Below are positions 26,517 to 35,117 of a DNA stretch of 64,000 nucleotides, one piece after another; positions within the stretch are counted from its first letter, which is position 1, and the number at the start of each line of letters is the position of its first letter. The notes below the pieces were generated by a model that saw nothing but the letters and a program-made list of their open reading frames with translations, did no database searches and was not told the origin of the DNA. The translations under genes and the position numbers were made by a program. The stretch lies in contig NZ_WWCS01000017.1 of NCBI RefSeq assembly GCF_009857535.1, forward strand, positions 62,001 to 126,000. Direction: 5' to 3'. The stretch comes from Duganella margarita. GTDB lineage: Bacteria; Pseudomonadota; Gammaproteobacteria; Burkholderiales; Burkholderiaceae_D.

Positions 26517-28618
26517 GCAGCGCGCGGCCGCCCGGCCTCCCATCCGCCGCTGGCGCACCGCCTGCCGCCGCCACGCAGCCCGCCGGGCCGGCCCATGGCG
26601 CACCGAGCGGGCCCCGCGCGCAGCTGGCGCTGCGGCTGACGCGCGACAAGTCGGACACGCTGCTGTTGCTGGCCGCCGCGCTGATGGTGCTGGCGCCGCA
26701 CTTTGCCCATCTGCCGCTGTGGATCAGCGCCCTGGCCTGCGCCACGCTGCTGTGGCGCGCGGCCATCACCTGGCTGGGCAAGCGCATGCCGCCGACCTGG
26801 CTGCTGGTGCCGATCGCCGTGGCGGCCATGGCCGGTGTCTACCGCAGCTATCACACGCTGCTGGGCCGCGAGGTCGGCGTCGCCATGCTGGTGCTGCTGC
26901 TGGCCTTCAAGCTGCTGGAGATGCACGCCCGGCGCGACCTGTTCGTGGTGACCTTCCTCAGCTTCTTTGTCCTGCTGACCAATTTCCTCTACACGCAGTC
27001 GATGCCGACCGCGCTGTGGACGGTGCTGACGCTATTGGTGCTGCTGACCGCGCAGCAGTCGTTCCAGTACACCGGCCGGGTACCGCCGCTGGCGCGCCGC
27101 CTGCGCACCACGCTCAAGGTCGGCGCCCTGGCCGCGCCGCTGGCGCTGCTGCTGTTTGTCGCCTTCCCGCGCATTCAGGGGCCGCTGTGGGGACTGCCGG
27201 GCGACACCAGCAGCGCCCGCTCCGGCCTGAGCGACAGCATGGCGCCGGGCACGCTGTCGTCGCTGGCGCAGTCGGACGAGATCGCGTTCCGCGTGCGCTT
27301 TGCCGGAGCGGCGCCGGCGCAGCAGCAGCTGTACTGGCGCAGCATTGTGCTGGGCGATTACGACGGCCGCACCTGGACCCGCGTGCCGCGCAAACGCGGC
27401 CTGCAACGGCTGGAAGTGGCGATCCACGCGCGCGGCGCGCCGGTGCGCTACGAGACCACCATGGAGCCCAGCAACACGCGCTGGCTGGCGCTCCTGGAAC
27501 TGGCCGCGCCGGACCTCGGCGTGCCCGGCTTCCGCCTGCGCGACAGCGACGAGATGGAGCAGTTCACCACCGAACCCATCGCCCGCCGCGTGCGCTACGA
27601 GGCGTCGGCCTATCTCGACTACACCTTGCAGGCCGGAGAAAGCCCGCAGCGCATGACGCACTGGCTGGAGCTGCCGGCCGGCTTCAACCCGCGTACGCTG
27701 GCGCTGGCGCGGCAGCTGCGCGCCGCCGCCGACGACGACGCGCCGGTGCAGCAACTCAGCAACGCCGTGCTGACGCGCTTCCGCACGCAAGACTACCGCT
27801 ACACGCTGGAACCGCCGCGCACCGGCGCCAACGCGGTCGATGACTTCCTGTTCGCGACCCGCGCCGGCTTCTGCGAACACTACGCCGGCGCCTACGTGGT
27901 GCTGATGCGCGCCATGGGCGTGCCGGCGCGGGTGGTCACCGGCTACCAGGGCGGCGAACGCAATCCGGTCGACGGCTACCTGACCGTGCGCCAGTCCGAC
28001 GCCCACGCCTGGGCCGAGATCTGGAGCCAGCAAGCCGGCTGGCAGCGTGTCGACCCCACCGCCGCCGTCGCTCCCGAACGGGTCGAGCGCAACCTGGCGC
28101 GCGCCCTGCCGCGTCCCGCCCCGTTCGGCCTGGCGCCGTTGCTGGACCTGCAAAACAATCCCGATTCGTGGCTGGCGCAACTCAGATTCGCCTATGCCGC
28201 ACTGAATAATTCATGGAATCAATGGGTACTGGATTACAATCCCGAGAGGCGGCGAAGTTTCCTTGAGGAACTAAGCAGCCTGTTCGGCCACTGGCGCACG
28301 GCACTCGGTGCGGTGCTGGTGGCGGTCTTGCTGGCCGTGCTGCGCTGGCAGCGCGCGCGCCGCCCGGCCGATGCGCTGGAGGCGCTGTACGCGGCCTTCT
28401 GCCGGCAGCAGCTGCGCCACGGCTACGGCCGGGCGCCGTCCGAGGGCCCGCGCAGCTATGCGGCGCGGCTGCGGAGCATGCCCGCCAGCACGGATAAACA
28501 CGCTGCCATGGAGCAGTTTTTGCACCTGTACGGTATGCTGAAGTATGGCGCCGGCGGGACCGAATCACGTTCGGCGTCGCTGGCGACGCTGACAACCTTG
28601 CTACCTTTATGCCGATGA
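26513..28618 (+). CDS. TgpA-like membrane transglutaminase (DUF3488)
   Basis: A 701-aa protein with an N-terminal Pro/Ala-rich cytoplasmic tail, a DUF3488 membrane domain (about six helices, residues 40-215), a periplasmic transglutaminase-like domain and a last helix near residue 600. The catalytic triad is visible as Cys in RAGFCEHYAGAYVVLMRAMG, His in SDAHAWAEIW and Asp in GWQRVDPTAAVAPERV. TgpA of Pseudomonas aeruginosa is essential and periplasmic. ATG 26513 overlaps the DUF58 stop. The mltB start overlaps its last 10 bases. Confidence 0.9.
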   Translation: MSSARPPGLPSAAGAPPAAATQPAGPAHGAPSGPRAQLALRLTRDKSDTLLLLAAALMVLAPHFAHLPLWISALACATLLWRAAITWLGKRMPPTWLLVPIAVAAMAGVYRSYHTLLGREVGVAMLVLLLAFKLLEMHARRDLFVVTFLSFFVLLTNFLYTQSMPTALWTVLTLLVLLTAQQSFQYTGRVPPLARRLRTTLKVGALAAPLALLLFVAFPRIQGPLWGLPGDTSSARSGLSDSMAPGTLSSLAQSDEIAFRVRFAGAAPAQQQLYWRSIVLGDYDGRTWTRVPRKRGLQRLEVAIHARGAPVRYETTMEPSNTRWLALLELAAPDLGVPGFRLRDSDEMEQFTTEPIARRVRYEASAYLDYTLQAGESPQRMTHWLELPAGFNPRTLALARQLRAAADDDAPVQQLSNAVLTRFRTQDYRYTLEPPRTGANAVDDFLFATRAGFCEHYAGAYVVLMRAMGVPARVVTGYQGGERNPVDGYLTVRQSDAHAWAEIWSQQAGWQRVDPTAAVAPERVERNLARALPRPAPFGLAPLLDLQNNPDSWLAQLRFAYAALNNSWNQWVLDYNPERRRSFLEELSSLFGHWRTALGAVLVAVLLAVLRWQRARRPADALEALYAAFCRQQLRHGYGRAPSEGPRSYAARLRSMPASTDKHAAMEQFLHLYGMLKYGAGGTESRSASLATLTTLLPLCR

Positions 28619-29781
28619 AGACTTTGATCACTGCCCTGCTGCTGAGCGCAGCCACCGTCACCGCCAGCCACGCCGCGCCGGTCGACCAGTACGGCTACAA
28701 GCTGCCGCCCAGCATGCAGTCCAAGAAGAAAGCCAAGAAAGCGCCCGTCAAGAAAGCTGCGCCGGCGGTCGACTACACCGGCGAATTCGTCAACTTCGGC
28801 GACTGGAAAGAGGTGCGCGCCTTCCTCGACGATATCGCCACCCGCGACGGCTTCGACCGAGCCGAGCTGACCACGCTGATCAATCAAGTCCGTTATGTGG
28901 ACGCCGCCGTGCAGCTGGTCAAGCCGGCGCCGCCCGGCAAGCCGAAGAACTGGCAAGCCTACAGCAAGCTGATGATCGATCCGGTGCGCACCGACGCCGG
29001 CATCAAATTCTGGAATGACAACGCCGAGGCGCTCAACCGCGCCGAATCGCTGTACGGCGTGCCGGCCGAGATCATCGTCGGCATTATCGGCATTGAAACC
29101 GTGTACGGCCGCAACACCGGCCGCTTCCGCGTGCTGGACGCCATCACCACGCTGGCGTTCTCGTATCCGGAAGCGCCGCAGCGCCGCGAGCGCATGGAAT
29201 TCTTCCGCGGCGAGCTGGAAGCCACGCTGCTGTTCGCGCGCCAGAGCGGTACCGATCCGCTGTCGCTGAAAGGCTCGTTCGCCGGCGCGCTCGGCATGCC
29301 GCAGTTCATGCCCAGCAGCCTGATGAAATACGCGGTGGACTTTGACGGCGACGGCAAGATCGACCTGCTGAACTCCCCGACCGACGCGATCGGCAGCGTG
29401 GCGGCCTTCCTGGCCGCGCACGGCTGGCAGCGCGAACTGGGCGGGCCGCCGGTGTATGCCGCCACCGTCTCGCCCAACCACGCCTGGGACAGCCTGCTGA
29501 ACCAGGGGCTGGTGGCCAAGTACCGCAACGGCGAACTGAGCGCGGCCGGCGTCACCAGCGCCACGCCGGCGCCGGATCAATTGTATGGTCTGGTGGACTT
29601 GCAGAATGGCGCCGAGCCGACCGAATACTGGCTGGCCAACGCCAACTTCTTTGCCATCACACAGTACAACCGCAGTTACTTCTACGCGATGTCGGTGGTG
29701 GAGCTGGGACGGACGGTACGGCTGGCGCGCGGCGGCGCCGCCATTACCCCGGCGACGTCAACCGGCGCTTCAGGAATGTAA
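28609..29781 (+). CDS. mltB: Membrane-bound lytic murein transglycosylase B
   Basis: Cleaves peptidoglycan glycan strands, forming 1,6-anhydro ends. The 390-aa precursor has a signal peptide (cleavage near residue 22, SHA-AP), a Lys-rich linker (SKKKAKKAPVKKAA) and an SLT_2 domain. The catalytic Glu lies in IIGIETVYGRNTGRF; FAGALGMPQFMPSSLMKYAV and DFDGDGKIDL are the MltB signature blocks. There is no lipobox Cys, so it is a soluble periplasmic form rather than a lipoprotein. Its start overlaps the transglutaminase gene, and a strong terminator follows. Confidence 0.92.
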   Translation: MPMKTLITALLLSAATVTASHAAPVDQYGYKLPPSMQSKKKAKKAPVKKAAPAVDYTGEFVNFGDWKEVRAFLDDIATRDGFDRAELTTLINQVRYVDAAVQLVKPAPPGKPKNWQAYSKLMIDPVRTDAGIKFWNDNAEALNRAESLYGVPAEIIVGIIGIETVYGRNTGRFRVLDAITTLAFSYPEAPQRRERMEFFRGELEATLLFARQSGTDPLSLKGSFAGALGMPQFMPSSLMKYAVDFDGDGKIDLLNSPTDAIGSVAAFLAAHGWQRELGGPPVYAATVSPNHAWDSLLNQGLVAKYRNGELSAAGVTSATPAPDQLYGLVDLQNGAEPTEYWLANANFFAITQYNRSYFYAMSVVELGRTVRLARGGAAITPATSTGASGM

Positions 29782-29800
29782 GCAAGCGTAAATCGACTTG

Positions 29801-29830
29801 TACCGTGCAGTCATGCACGGTATTGTTTTG
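29801..29830 (+). terminator. Terminator of the moxR-mltB operon
   Basis: The perfect 9-bp stem TACCGTGCA-GTCA-TGCACGGTA is followed by TTGTTTTG, 20 bp after the mltB stop codon. Confidence 0.85.
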
Positions 29831-30140
29831 TTGACACTTGGCAATACTTTGGTCAGACTTGCGGCATTGACACCGCTGCAGTGAGCTGCTTTACAACGCA
29901 ATTGTTATACAATTAACTTTAATCGATAAACAAAGCGTGCACGACTGAGCTTATCACACAACTCGGTGTATAATTCTCACACAATGTTGCAGACCGACAA
30001 CAATACCTTGCGGGAAGAGCTTTTTTGTATTGCTGCTGAGTATTAGATTGCGGAGTGTTGTACAATTGTGTATATATTATGAAACTTGTTATCCTGAAAT
30101 CCGTGTCCGTGTGTGAATTCTCCCTTGGTAAGGATGGACA
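29831..30140. other. AT-rich intergenic region with no gene seen
   Basis: About 300 bp, much more AT-rich than the rest of the window. It holds a TATAAT hexamer at 29969-29974, the short palindrome ACAATTGT (30062-30069) and the dyad-like ATTGTTATACAAT (29901-29913), but no convincing coding frame. Its composition suggests a regulatory region or a transcribed leader for the gene at 30204. Confidence 0.5.
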
Positions 30141-30170
30141 TTGACGCAGCAAAGCTCCGAGTGTTGTACT
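30141..30170 (+). promoter_or_regulatory. Candidate promoter of the HTH-like gene
   Basis: TTGACG (30141-30146) and TGTACT (30165-30170) are 18 bp apart. A start near 30177 would give a 27-nt leader containing the AGAAGGAAA ribosome-binding site. The -10 matches only four of six consensus bases. Confidence 0.4.
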
Positions 30171-30203
30171 TTGCAGGACAACTTTACAGAAGGAAAAGAC
30201 GAC

Positions 30204-30548
30204 ATGACAAACCAAGTCGGCATTGACATGAACAACGATGCGGATGGCGATGATCTGCTGCAATACAATCCCAACCGCCTGCTCGATACGTTGATCGAGA
30301 ACCTGCGCCTGAAAAACGACGCAGCGCTGTCGCGCGCGCTGGAAGTCGCACCGCCTGTGATCAGCAAGATCCGTCACCACCGCCTGCCGGTCGGCGCCTC
30401 GCTGCTGATTCGCATGCACGAAGTAAGCGATTTGAGCATTCGCGACCTGCGTTACTTGATGGGCGACCGCCGCAACAAGTTCCGCATCAGCGACAAGCAA
30501 TTCAAGCCTAAAGAAGGCGAAACCCCAGGCGGCGGCAACAACGGCTAA
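30204..30548 (+). CDS. Small HTH-like conserved protein
   Basis: A 114-aa soluble protein. Residues about 20-85 (LLDTLIENLRLKNDAALSRALEVAPPVISKIRHHRL...LIRMHEVSDLSIRDLRYLMG) have the layout of a lambda-repressor/Cro-like helix-turn-helix in which ALSRALEVAPPVISKIRHHR is the HTH. The tail is charged and Gly-rich. ATG 30204 has AGAAGGAAAA at good spacing. Homologous small regulators are, to my recollection, common in Oxalobacteraceae, but targets are unknown. It sits behind an unusually AT-rich upstream region, which may be its own control region. Confidence 0.75.
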   Translation: MTNQVGIDMNNDADGDDLLQYNPNRLLDTLIENLRLKNDAALSRALEVAPPVISKIRHHRLPVGASLLIRMHEVSDLSIRDLRYLMGDRRNKFRISDKQFKPKEGETPGGGNNG

Positions 30549-30578
30549 TCCGGCCCGCGTTACCCCGTCCTGTCAGCA

Positions 30579-30616
30579 CGCCCTCCTCCCTTTTCGAAGG
30601 GACGAGGGCGTTGTTG
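30579..30616. terminator. Bidirectional terminator between the HTH-like gene and cysM
   Basis: CGCCCTC (30579-30585) pairs with GAGGGCG (30604-30610), with a further inner hairpin CCCTTTTCGAAGGG, followed by TTGTTG. It serves the convergent genes on both sides. Confidence 0.7.
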
Positions 30617-30644
30617 CTTGTGCGCCGGCGTTGTAGACGGGCGC

Positions 30645-31547
30645 TTAGGCAGGGAACACGCCAGTCGACAAGTACCGGTCGCCGCGGTCGCAGACGATGA
30701 ACACGATGGTGGCGTTTTCCACCGTCTGCGAGATGCGCAGCGCAATCTCGCAGGCGCCGGCCGCCGAAATCCCGCAGAAGATGCCTTCCTCAGCCGCCAT
30801 GCGGCGCGCCATGCGCTCGGCCGCCGCCTGCGACACCGCTTCCACCCGGTCCACGCGCGAGCGGTCATAAATTTTCGGCAGGTAAGCTTCCGGCCATTTG
30901 CGGATGCCGGGAATCGACGACCCCTCTTCCGGTTCGGCGCCGATGATCTGGATGTCCGGATTCTGTTCCTTCAGGTAGCGCGAGGTGCCCATGATGGTGC
31001 CGGTGGTGCCCATGGCGCTGACGAAGTGGGTCACGCGGCCGTCGGTGTCGCGCCAGATTTCCGGGCCGGTGCCCTCGTAGTGCGCGCGGGCGTTGTCCTG
31101 GTTGGCGAACTGGTCGAGGATGATCCCTTTGCCATCTTTTTGCAGCTGCTCGGCCATGTCGCGCGCGTATTCCATGCCGCCGGTCTTCGGCGTCAGCATG
31201 ATTTGCGCACCGTAGGCAGCCATGCTCTGGCGGCGCTCGACGCTGAGGTTTTCCGGCATCAGCAGCAGCATCTTGTAGCCGCGGATGGTGGCCGCCATCG
31301 CCAGCGCGATGCCGGTGTTGCCGCTGGTGGCTTCGATCAGCGTGTCGCCCGGCTTGATGTCGCCGCGCTCCTCGGCCCGCATCAGCATCGACAGCGCGGC
31401 GCGGTCCTTGACCGAACCGGCCGGATTGTTGCCTTCCAGCTTGCCGAGGATGATGTTGTTGCGGGCGGCCGCATCGGCGCCGGGCAGGCGCGTCAGCTGC
31501 ACCAGCGGCGTGTTGCCGATCGTATCTTGCAGGGTCTTGTAAGCCAT
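30645..31547 (-). CDS. cysM: Cysteine synthase B (O-acetylserine sulfhydrylase B)
   Basis: PLP enzyme making cysteine from O-acetylserine and sulfide or thiosulfate. The 300-aa product has the PLP lysine in GNNPAGSVKDRAA (Lys47), the substrate loop TSGNTGIALAMAA and the phosphate-binding GTTGTIMGTSRYL. The shorter length and the NPAGSVKDR context (rather than NPxxSVKxR of CysK) favour CysM. In related betaproteobacteria cysM lies near the comEA-like and heptose genes; here about 6 kb of other genes intervene. Confidence 0.92.
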   Translation of the reverse strand: MAYKTLQDTIGNTPLVQLTRLPGADAAARNNIILGKLEGNNPAGSVKDRAALSMLMRAEERGDIKPGDTLIEATSGNTGIALAMAATIRGYKMLLLMPENLSVERRQSMAAYGAQIMLTPKTGGMEYARDMAEQLQKDGKGIILDQFANQDNARAHYEGTGPEIWRDTDGRVTHFVSAMGTTGTIMGTSRYLKEQNPDIQIIGAEPEEGSSIPGIRKWPEAYLPKIYDRSRVDRVEAVSQAAAERMARRMAAEEGIFCGISAAGACEIALRISQTVENATIVFIVCDRGDRYLSTGVFPA

Positions 31548-31695
31548 CGTCTTGTTATGTGTAGGTTCGCCAAAACAACCATTTTAGCCGAGTTGCCTGA
31601 AAGCGGTCCGCTACCCCATAAGACTTTGCACGGAGGGTGCCGCATCGGCTAGACTGGCAACAATTGTGCAACCATCTTCATACCCCGGATTCACC

Positions 31696-33465
31696 ATGGC
31701 TACCTCCCCCTCCGAACTGCTGCCGGAAGAAACTCCGGACGAGCCGACGCCCCGCACCACGCTCGACCTGGAGCAGCGCGCGCACCAGATTTTTCCGACG
31801 CTGAGTGCGTCCGACATCCGCCACATGCACCGCTTCGGCCATGTGGTCTGCTTCAAGGACCGCGAGACGATTTTCGAGGCCGGCAAGACCAGCTTCGGCC
31901 TGATGCTGGTGCTCAAGGGCGGCATCGAAGTCAACCGCTATGACGGCCTCGGCAACACATCGTATGTGACCACCCACCTGCCCGGCCAGTTCAGCGGCGA
32001 AGTGGCGCAGCTGTCGGGCCGGCCGGCGCTCGGCAACGGCCATGCGGTGGGTGATGTGGAAGTTCTGGTGGTGCCGTCGGAGTCGCTGCGGCAGTTGCTG
32101 GTGGCGCATGCCGATCTGGGCGAGCGCATCGTGCGCGCGCTGATCCTGCGCCGCGTCGGCCTGATCGAGCAAGCGTCGGGCGGCCCGGTGATCGTCGGTC
32201 CGCGCGGCCATGGTCGCATTCACACGCTGCAAACTTTCCTGGCAGCCAACGGCCACCCGCACGTGGTGCTCGATCCGGAACACGACCAGCAGGCCGCCGA
32301 CCTGATGAAGCATTACGAACCCAAATCGGAAGAGCTGCCGCTGGTGGTGTGCCCGGACGGCGCGGTCAAGAAAAACCCGAGCGTGGTCGACATCGGCCGC
32401 TGCCTCGGCATGCTGCCGGCACTGGATACTGAAAAGGTATGGGACGTGATCGTGGTCGGCGCCGGTCCGGCCGGGCTGGCAACTGCCGTGTATGCGGCCT
32501 CGGAAGGCCTGTCGGTGCTGGCGCTGGAAACCCGCGCCTACGGTGGTCAGGCCGGCGCCAGTGCGCGCATCGAAAACTACCTCGGCTTCCCGACCGGCGT
32601 CTCCGGCCGCGCGCTGGCCGGGCGCGCTTACGTACAGGCGCAGAAGTTCGGCGTCGAAATCGCCATTCCGGCGCCGGCCGGACGGCTGGTATGCGACACC
32701 TATCCGCTGCAAGTGGAAATGTGCGGCAGCCTGCAAATGCTCAAGGCCAAGACCGTGGTGCTGTCGTGCGGCGCGCGCTACCGCCGGCCTTCGCTGGCCA
32801 ACCTCAAGCAGTTTGAAGGCAACGGCGTGTACTACTGGGCGTCGCCGGTCGAGGCCAAGCTGTGCAAGACAGAAGAAATCATCCTGGTCGGCGGCGGCAA
32901 TTCGGCTGGCCAGGCAGCGGTATTCCTGTCCGGCTATGCCAAGAAGGTGCACATGCTGATTCGCAAGGACAGCCTGTCGTCCACCATGTCCAGCTACCTG
33001 ATCGACCGGATTGCCGCCACGCCGAATATCTCGCTGCACACCTGTACCGAAATCGTCGCGCTGGAAGGCGACGAGGACGGCCTGAAGCAAGTGCGCACGC
33101 GCAATGCCAAGAGCGGGCAGGAGTGCGATTACGACGTGTGCCGCGTGTTCCTGTTCATCGGCGCCGATCCGAATACCGGCTGGCTGGGCGACTGCGGCGT
33201 GGATGTCGATGCGCATGGCTTCATCCGCACCGGTTTCGACGTCACCAAGTCGCAGTGCAAGGCCAACTTCGCCGAGGGCGTGTACCCACGCGACCTGCCG
33301 TCGCGCGCGGCGCTGGAGACCAGCGTGCCGGGCGTGTTCGCCATCGGCGACGTGCGCGCGTCGTCCACCAAGCGCGTCGCGGCGGCGGTGGGTGAAGGCG
33401 CGGCCGTGGTGGCGCAGATCCACCAGTTCCTGGCCAACCTGCCGGCGGACAAAGTGGCGCAGTAA
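31696..33465 (+). CDS. FAD-dependent oxidoreductase fused to cyclic-nucleotide-binding domain
   Basis: A 589-aa three-part protein. Residues about 25-150 form a CRP-type cyclic-nucleotide-binding domain (FKDRETIFEAGKTSFGLMLV; LPGQFSGEVAQLSGRPAL). Residues about 165-235 form a glutaredoxin-like segment without a CxxC. From about 250 there is a thioredoxin-reductase-like flavoprotein with FAD motif VVGAGPAGLATAVYAASEG, GGQAGASARIENYLGFP, the NADPH site VGGGNSAGQAAVFLS and closing FAIGDVR. The redox-active CxxC of true TrxR is missing. It may pass electrons to an unknown partner under cyclic-nucleotide control. The start is taken at ATG 31696. Confidence 0.87.
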   Translation: MATSPSELLPEETPDEPTPRTTLDLEQRAHQIFPTLSASDIRHMHRFGHVVCFKDRETIFEAGKTSFGLMLVLKGGIEVNRYDGLGNTSYVTTHLPGQFSGEVAQLSGRPALGNGHAVGDVEVLVVPSESLRQLLVAHADLGERIVRALILRRVGLIEQASGGPVIVGPRGHGRIHTLQTFLAANGHPHVVLDPEHDQQAADLMKHYEPKSEELPLVVCPDGAVKKNPSVVDIGRCLGMLPALDTEKVWDVIVVGAGPAGLATAVYAASEGLSVLALETRAYGGQAGASARIENYLGFPTGVSGRALAGRAYVQAQKFGVEIAIPAPAGRLVCDTYPLQVEMCGSLQMLKAKTVVLSCGARYRRPSLANLKQFEGNGVYYWASPVEAKLCKTEEIILVGGGNSAGQAAVFLSGYAKKVHMLIRKDSLSSTMSSYLIDRIAATPNISLHTCTEIVALEGDEDGLKQVRTRNAKSGQECDYDVCRVFLFIGADPNTGWLGDCGVDVDAHGFIRTGFDVTKSQCKANFAEGVYPRDLPSRAALETSVPGVFAIGDVRASSTKRVAAAVGEGAAVVAQIHQFLANLPADKVAQ

Positions 33466-33471
33466 CGCCGG

Positions 33472-34068
33472 ATGAGCGGCCATGAACAAGAACTGGAAGA
33501 ACGCCTGGCCCGGATGGTGCGTTCTTCCTCAACCTTGATGGCGCTTCTGGCAGCGGCAAGAAGTCTTCATCTGCAATCCTGGTGCATTGGCGCGGGCGTG
33601 GTGAGGGGGCTGGTGTGGGACCATCTGCATGGATTCAGCCAACCGTCCCGCTACGAGGATGTTGACGTGACGTATTACGACGCCACCGCCGACGAAAAGC
33701 AGGATGAAGGTCTCACCAGGCGGCTGCTCGACATTCACCCTTCAGCGCGGTGGGAGGTAAGCAACCAGGCTTTGATTCATCAGTGGTTCCTGAAAGCGCA
33801 CGGCCAAATTGTGCCGCCGCTGCGCTCACTGGCAGACGGGATTGCAACCTGGCCGGAATACGCTACGTGTGTCGGCGTGACGCTCAACGCGGACGACACC
33901 ATCGAGGTGATTGCGCCGCACGGCCTGCAGGACCTGTTTGACTTAAAAATCAGGCACAACGCCGCGCGAGCAAGCGCAGGCGTTTTCATGCAACGTGTAA
34001 CGTCGAAAAGATTGATTGAACGCTGGCCTATGCTTTCACTGGTGAACCCCTTTAGCGGACCCGACTAG
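33472..34068 (+). CDS. Nucleotidyltransferase-family protein (DUF925 type)
   Basis: A 198-aa product with the nucleotidyltransferase-fold signature WCIGAGVVRGLVWDHLHG followed by the metal-binding EDVDVTYYDA, as in the YitQ/DUF925 family. Members are uncharacterised and may transfer nucleotides to small molecules or RNA. ATG 33472 begins six bases after the preceding oxidoreductase stop, so co-transcription is likely. Composition is noticeably less GC-rich than the oxidoreductase gene. Confidence 0.75.
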   Translation: MSGHEQELEERLARMVRSSSTLMALLAAARSLHLQSWCIGAGVVRGLVWDHLHGFSQPSRYEDVDVTYYDATADEKQDEGLTRRLLDIHPSARWEVSNQALIHQWFLKAHGQIVPPLRSLADGIATWPEYATCVGVTLNADDTIEVIAPHGLQDLFDLKIRHNAARASAGVFMQRVTSKRLIERWPMLSLVNPFSGPD

Positions 34069-34292
34069 CGTAGTAAATCGTGCCGGAGCAGCATCAGCTC
34101 CTGCAGCGACAGGAGCTGGCCGAACGCAGACATTACCGGTTCCGATAGCAACTGGCGAACATAGCCAGAACAATCATGCGAATATTCGGCCAGCAACGGA
34201 ACGGAGTCCGAACTGGCGATCATCTGCAACACCTCATTGAGATGCCGCTGGTAAGACGACAGCGCGCCGCAAAGGTTTCTTAATATGACCAT
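34065..34292 (-). CDS. Small hypothetical protein, weakly supported
   Basis: A 75-aa frame rich in Leu (SAFGQLLSLQELMLLRHDLL), without a recognised domain, signal peptide or strong ribosome-binding site. Its end overlaps the convergent nucleotidyltransferase gene by four bases. It is included because it neatly fills an otherwise empty 220-bp stretch and is not the shadow of another gene; it could be spurious. Confidence 0.35.
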   Translation of the reverse strand: MVILRNLCGALSSYQRHLNEVLQMIASSDSVPLLAEYSHDCSGYVRQLLSEPVMSAFGQLLSLQELMLLRHDLLR

Positions 34293-34357
34293 TTCATGAT
34301 GGTATCGTATTTAACCAAGGAGGATATACGTAGGGGACGTAATATGGGGGGCGTGCA

Positions 34358-34475
34358 GGAACGTGTCTCTTTCGGCTATCTGATTCTTTCTCCTTTTGTA
34401 GATTTTGAACTCCTCGCGCGGCCAACGGTCTACCAGACAGAAAGAGACAAGATCCAACCGTTCCCGCAAGGAGTT
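34358..34475 (+). promoter_or_regulatory. Structured leader with buried ribosome-binding site
   Basis: Two long-range pairings are visible. GGAACG (34358-34363) plus GTCTCTTTC (34365-34373) complement GAAAGAGAC (34440-34448) plus CGTTCC (34459-34464), and AACTCCT (34408-34414) complements AGGAGTT (34469-34475), which is the ribosome-binding site of the next gene. The second pairing would sequester translation initiation, and it crosses the first like a pseudoknot. A 47-codon frame at 34344-34484 ends in an ATGA overlap with the next gene. The leader may be a cis-regulatory RNA. Confidence 0.45.
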
Positions 34476-34480
34476 TCAGA

Positions 34481-35086
34481 ATGAATGCTACACGCCCCTC
34501 AGACACACCACCCCCACCTATACTCCCGGCAATGGTTTATGCCGAGCTGCGCAGCTATTTACGTGAGAGCGGCAGCACGCTCTCGCCAAGCGAAGCATTG
34601 ATCAAGGCAGTGCAGTGCTGGATCGCCACGGGCCGCGCTGACGCCAACTCCGTACGAGGCTATCAATGGAAGCAACTGTTCCTCCCGGAAGGCACGCGCC
34701 TGCGCCTGCGCGTCCATGAAGTCTGGCACAACGCCAGTGTCGTCGGGGATGACCTTGTCTACAAAGGCCAGTCAGTCTCCCCCAACCAAATGGCCAAACT
34801 AGCCGCCGGCGATGTTCGCAACGCATGGCGCGAGATCTGGGTGCTCATGCCAGGACGCAAGCAATGGATCAACGCTGCCATCCTGCGCGCGCAATTGCTC
34901 AAGCAAGCATCCAAGGTTCCGCCTACTGCCGCAGAGGCAATGACGATCGCCGCCAAGGCCATGAGTGACGCCCTCAGCACCGCCGTCACCCTGGTTGCCC
35001 ATGCCAACGATCAAGCGCAGAACACACTGGAACGCCGCCTGCCCAAATACCGCCGCTCATGGGATCTGCTGGAAGACATCGATTAA
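34481..35086 (+). CDS. Hypothetical soluble protein
   Basis: A 201-aa product without signal peptide or membrane segment. The N-terminus is Pro-rich, followed by helical SEALIKAVQCWIATGR, a strand-rich middle (LFLPEGTRLRLRVHEVWHNA; DDLVYKGQSVSPNQMA) and a helical Ala-rich C-terminal third. SPSEALIKAVQCWI plus the central VWHNASVVGDDLVYKGQSVSP might suggest nucleic-acid binding, but I do not recognise the family. The start has a strong AAGGAGTTT site that can be masked by the leader. Lower GC than the core genes suggests acquisition. Confidence 0.65.
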   Translation: MNATRPSDTPPPPILPAMVYAELRSYLRESGSTLSPSEALIKAVQCWIATGRADANSVRGYQWKQLFLPEGTRLRLRVHEVWHNASVVGDDLVYKGQSVSPNQMAKLAAGDVRNAWREIWVLMPGRKQWINAAILRAQLLKQASKVPPTAAEAMTIAAKAMSDALSTAVTLVAHANDQAQNTLERRLPKYRRSWDLLEDID

Positions 35087-35117
35087 CACAATGCCGATTA
35101 CTGCGGTGCTGCAATGA

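Noticed and set aside
34344..34484. 47-codon frame as an independent gene
   Set aside because: No suitable ribosome-binding site, no domain, and it coincides with the structured leader; kept only as a possible leader peptide in the findings.
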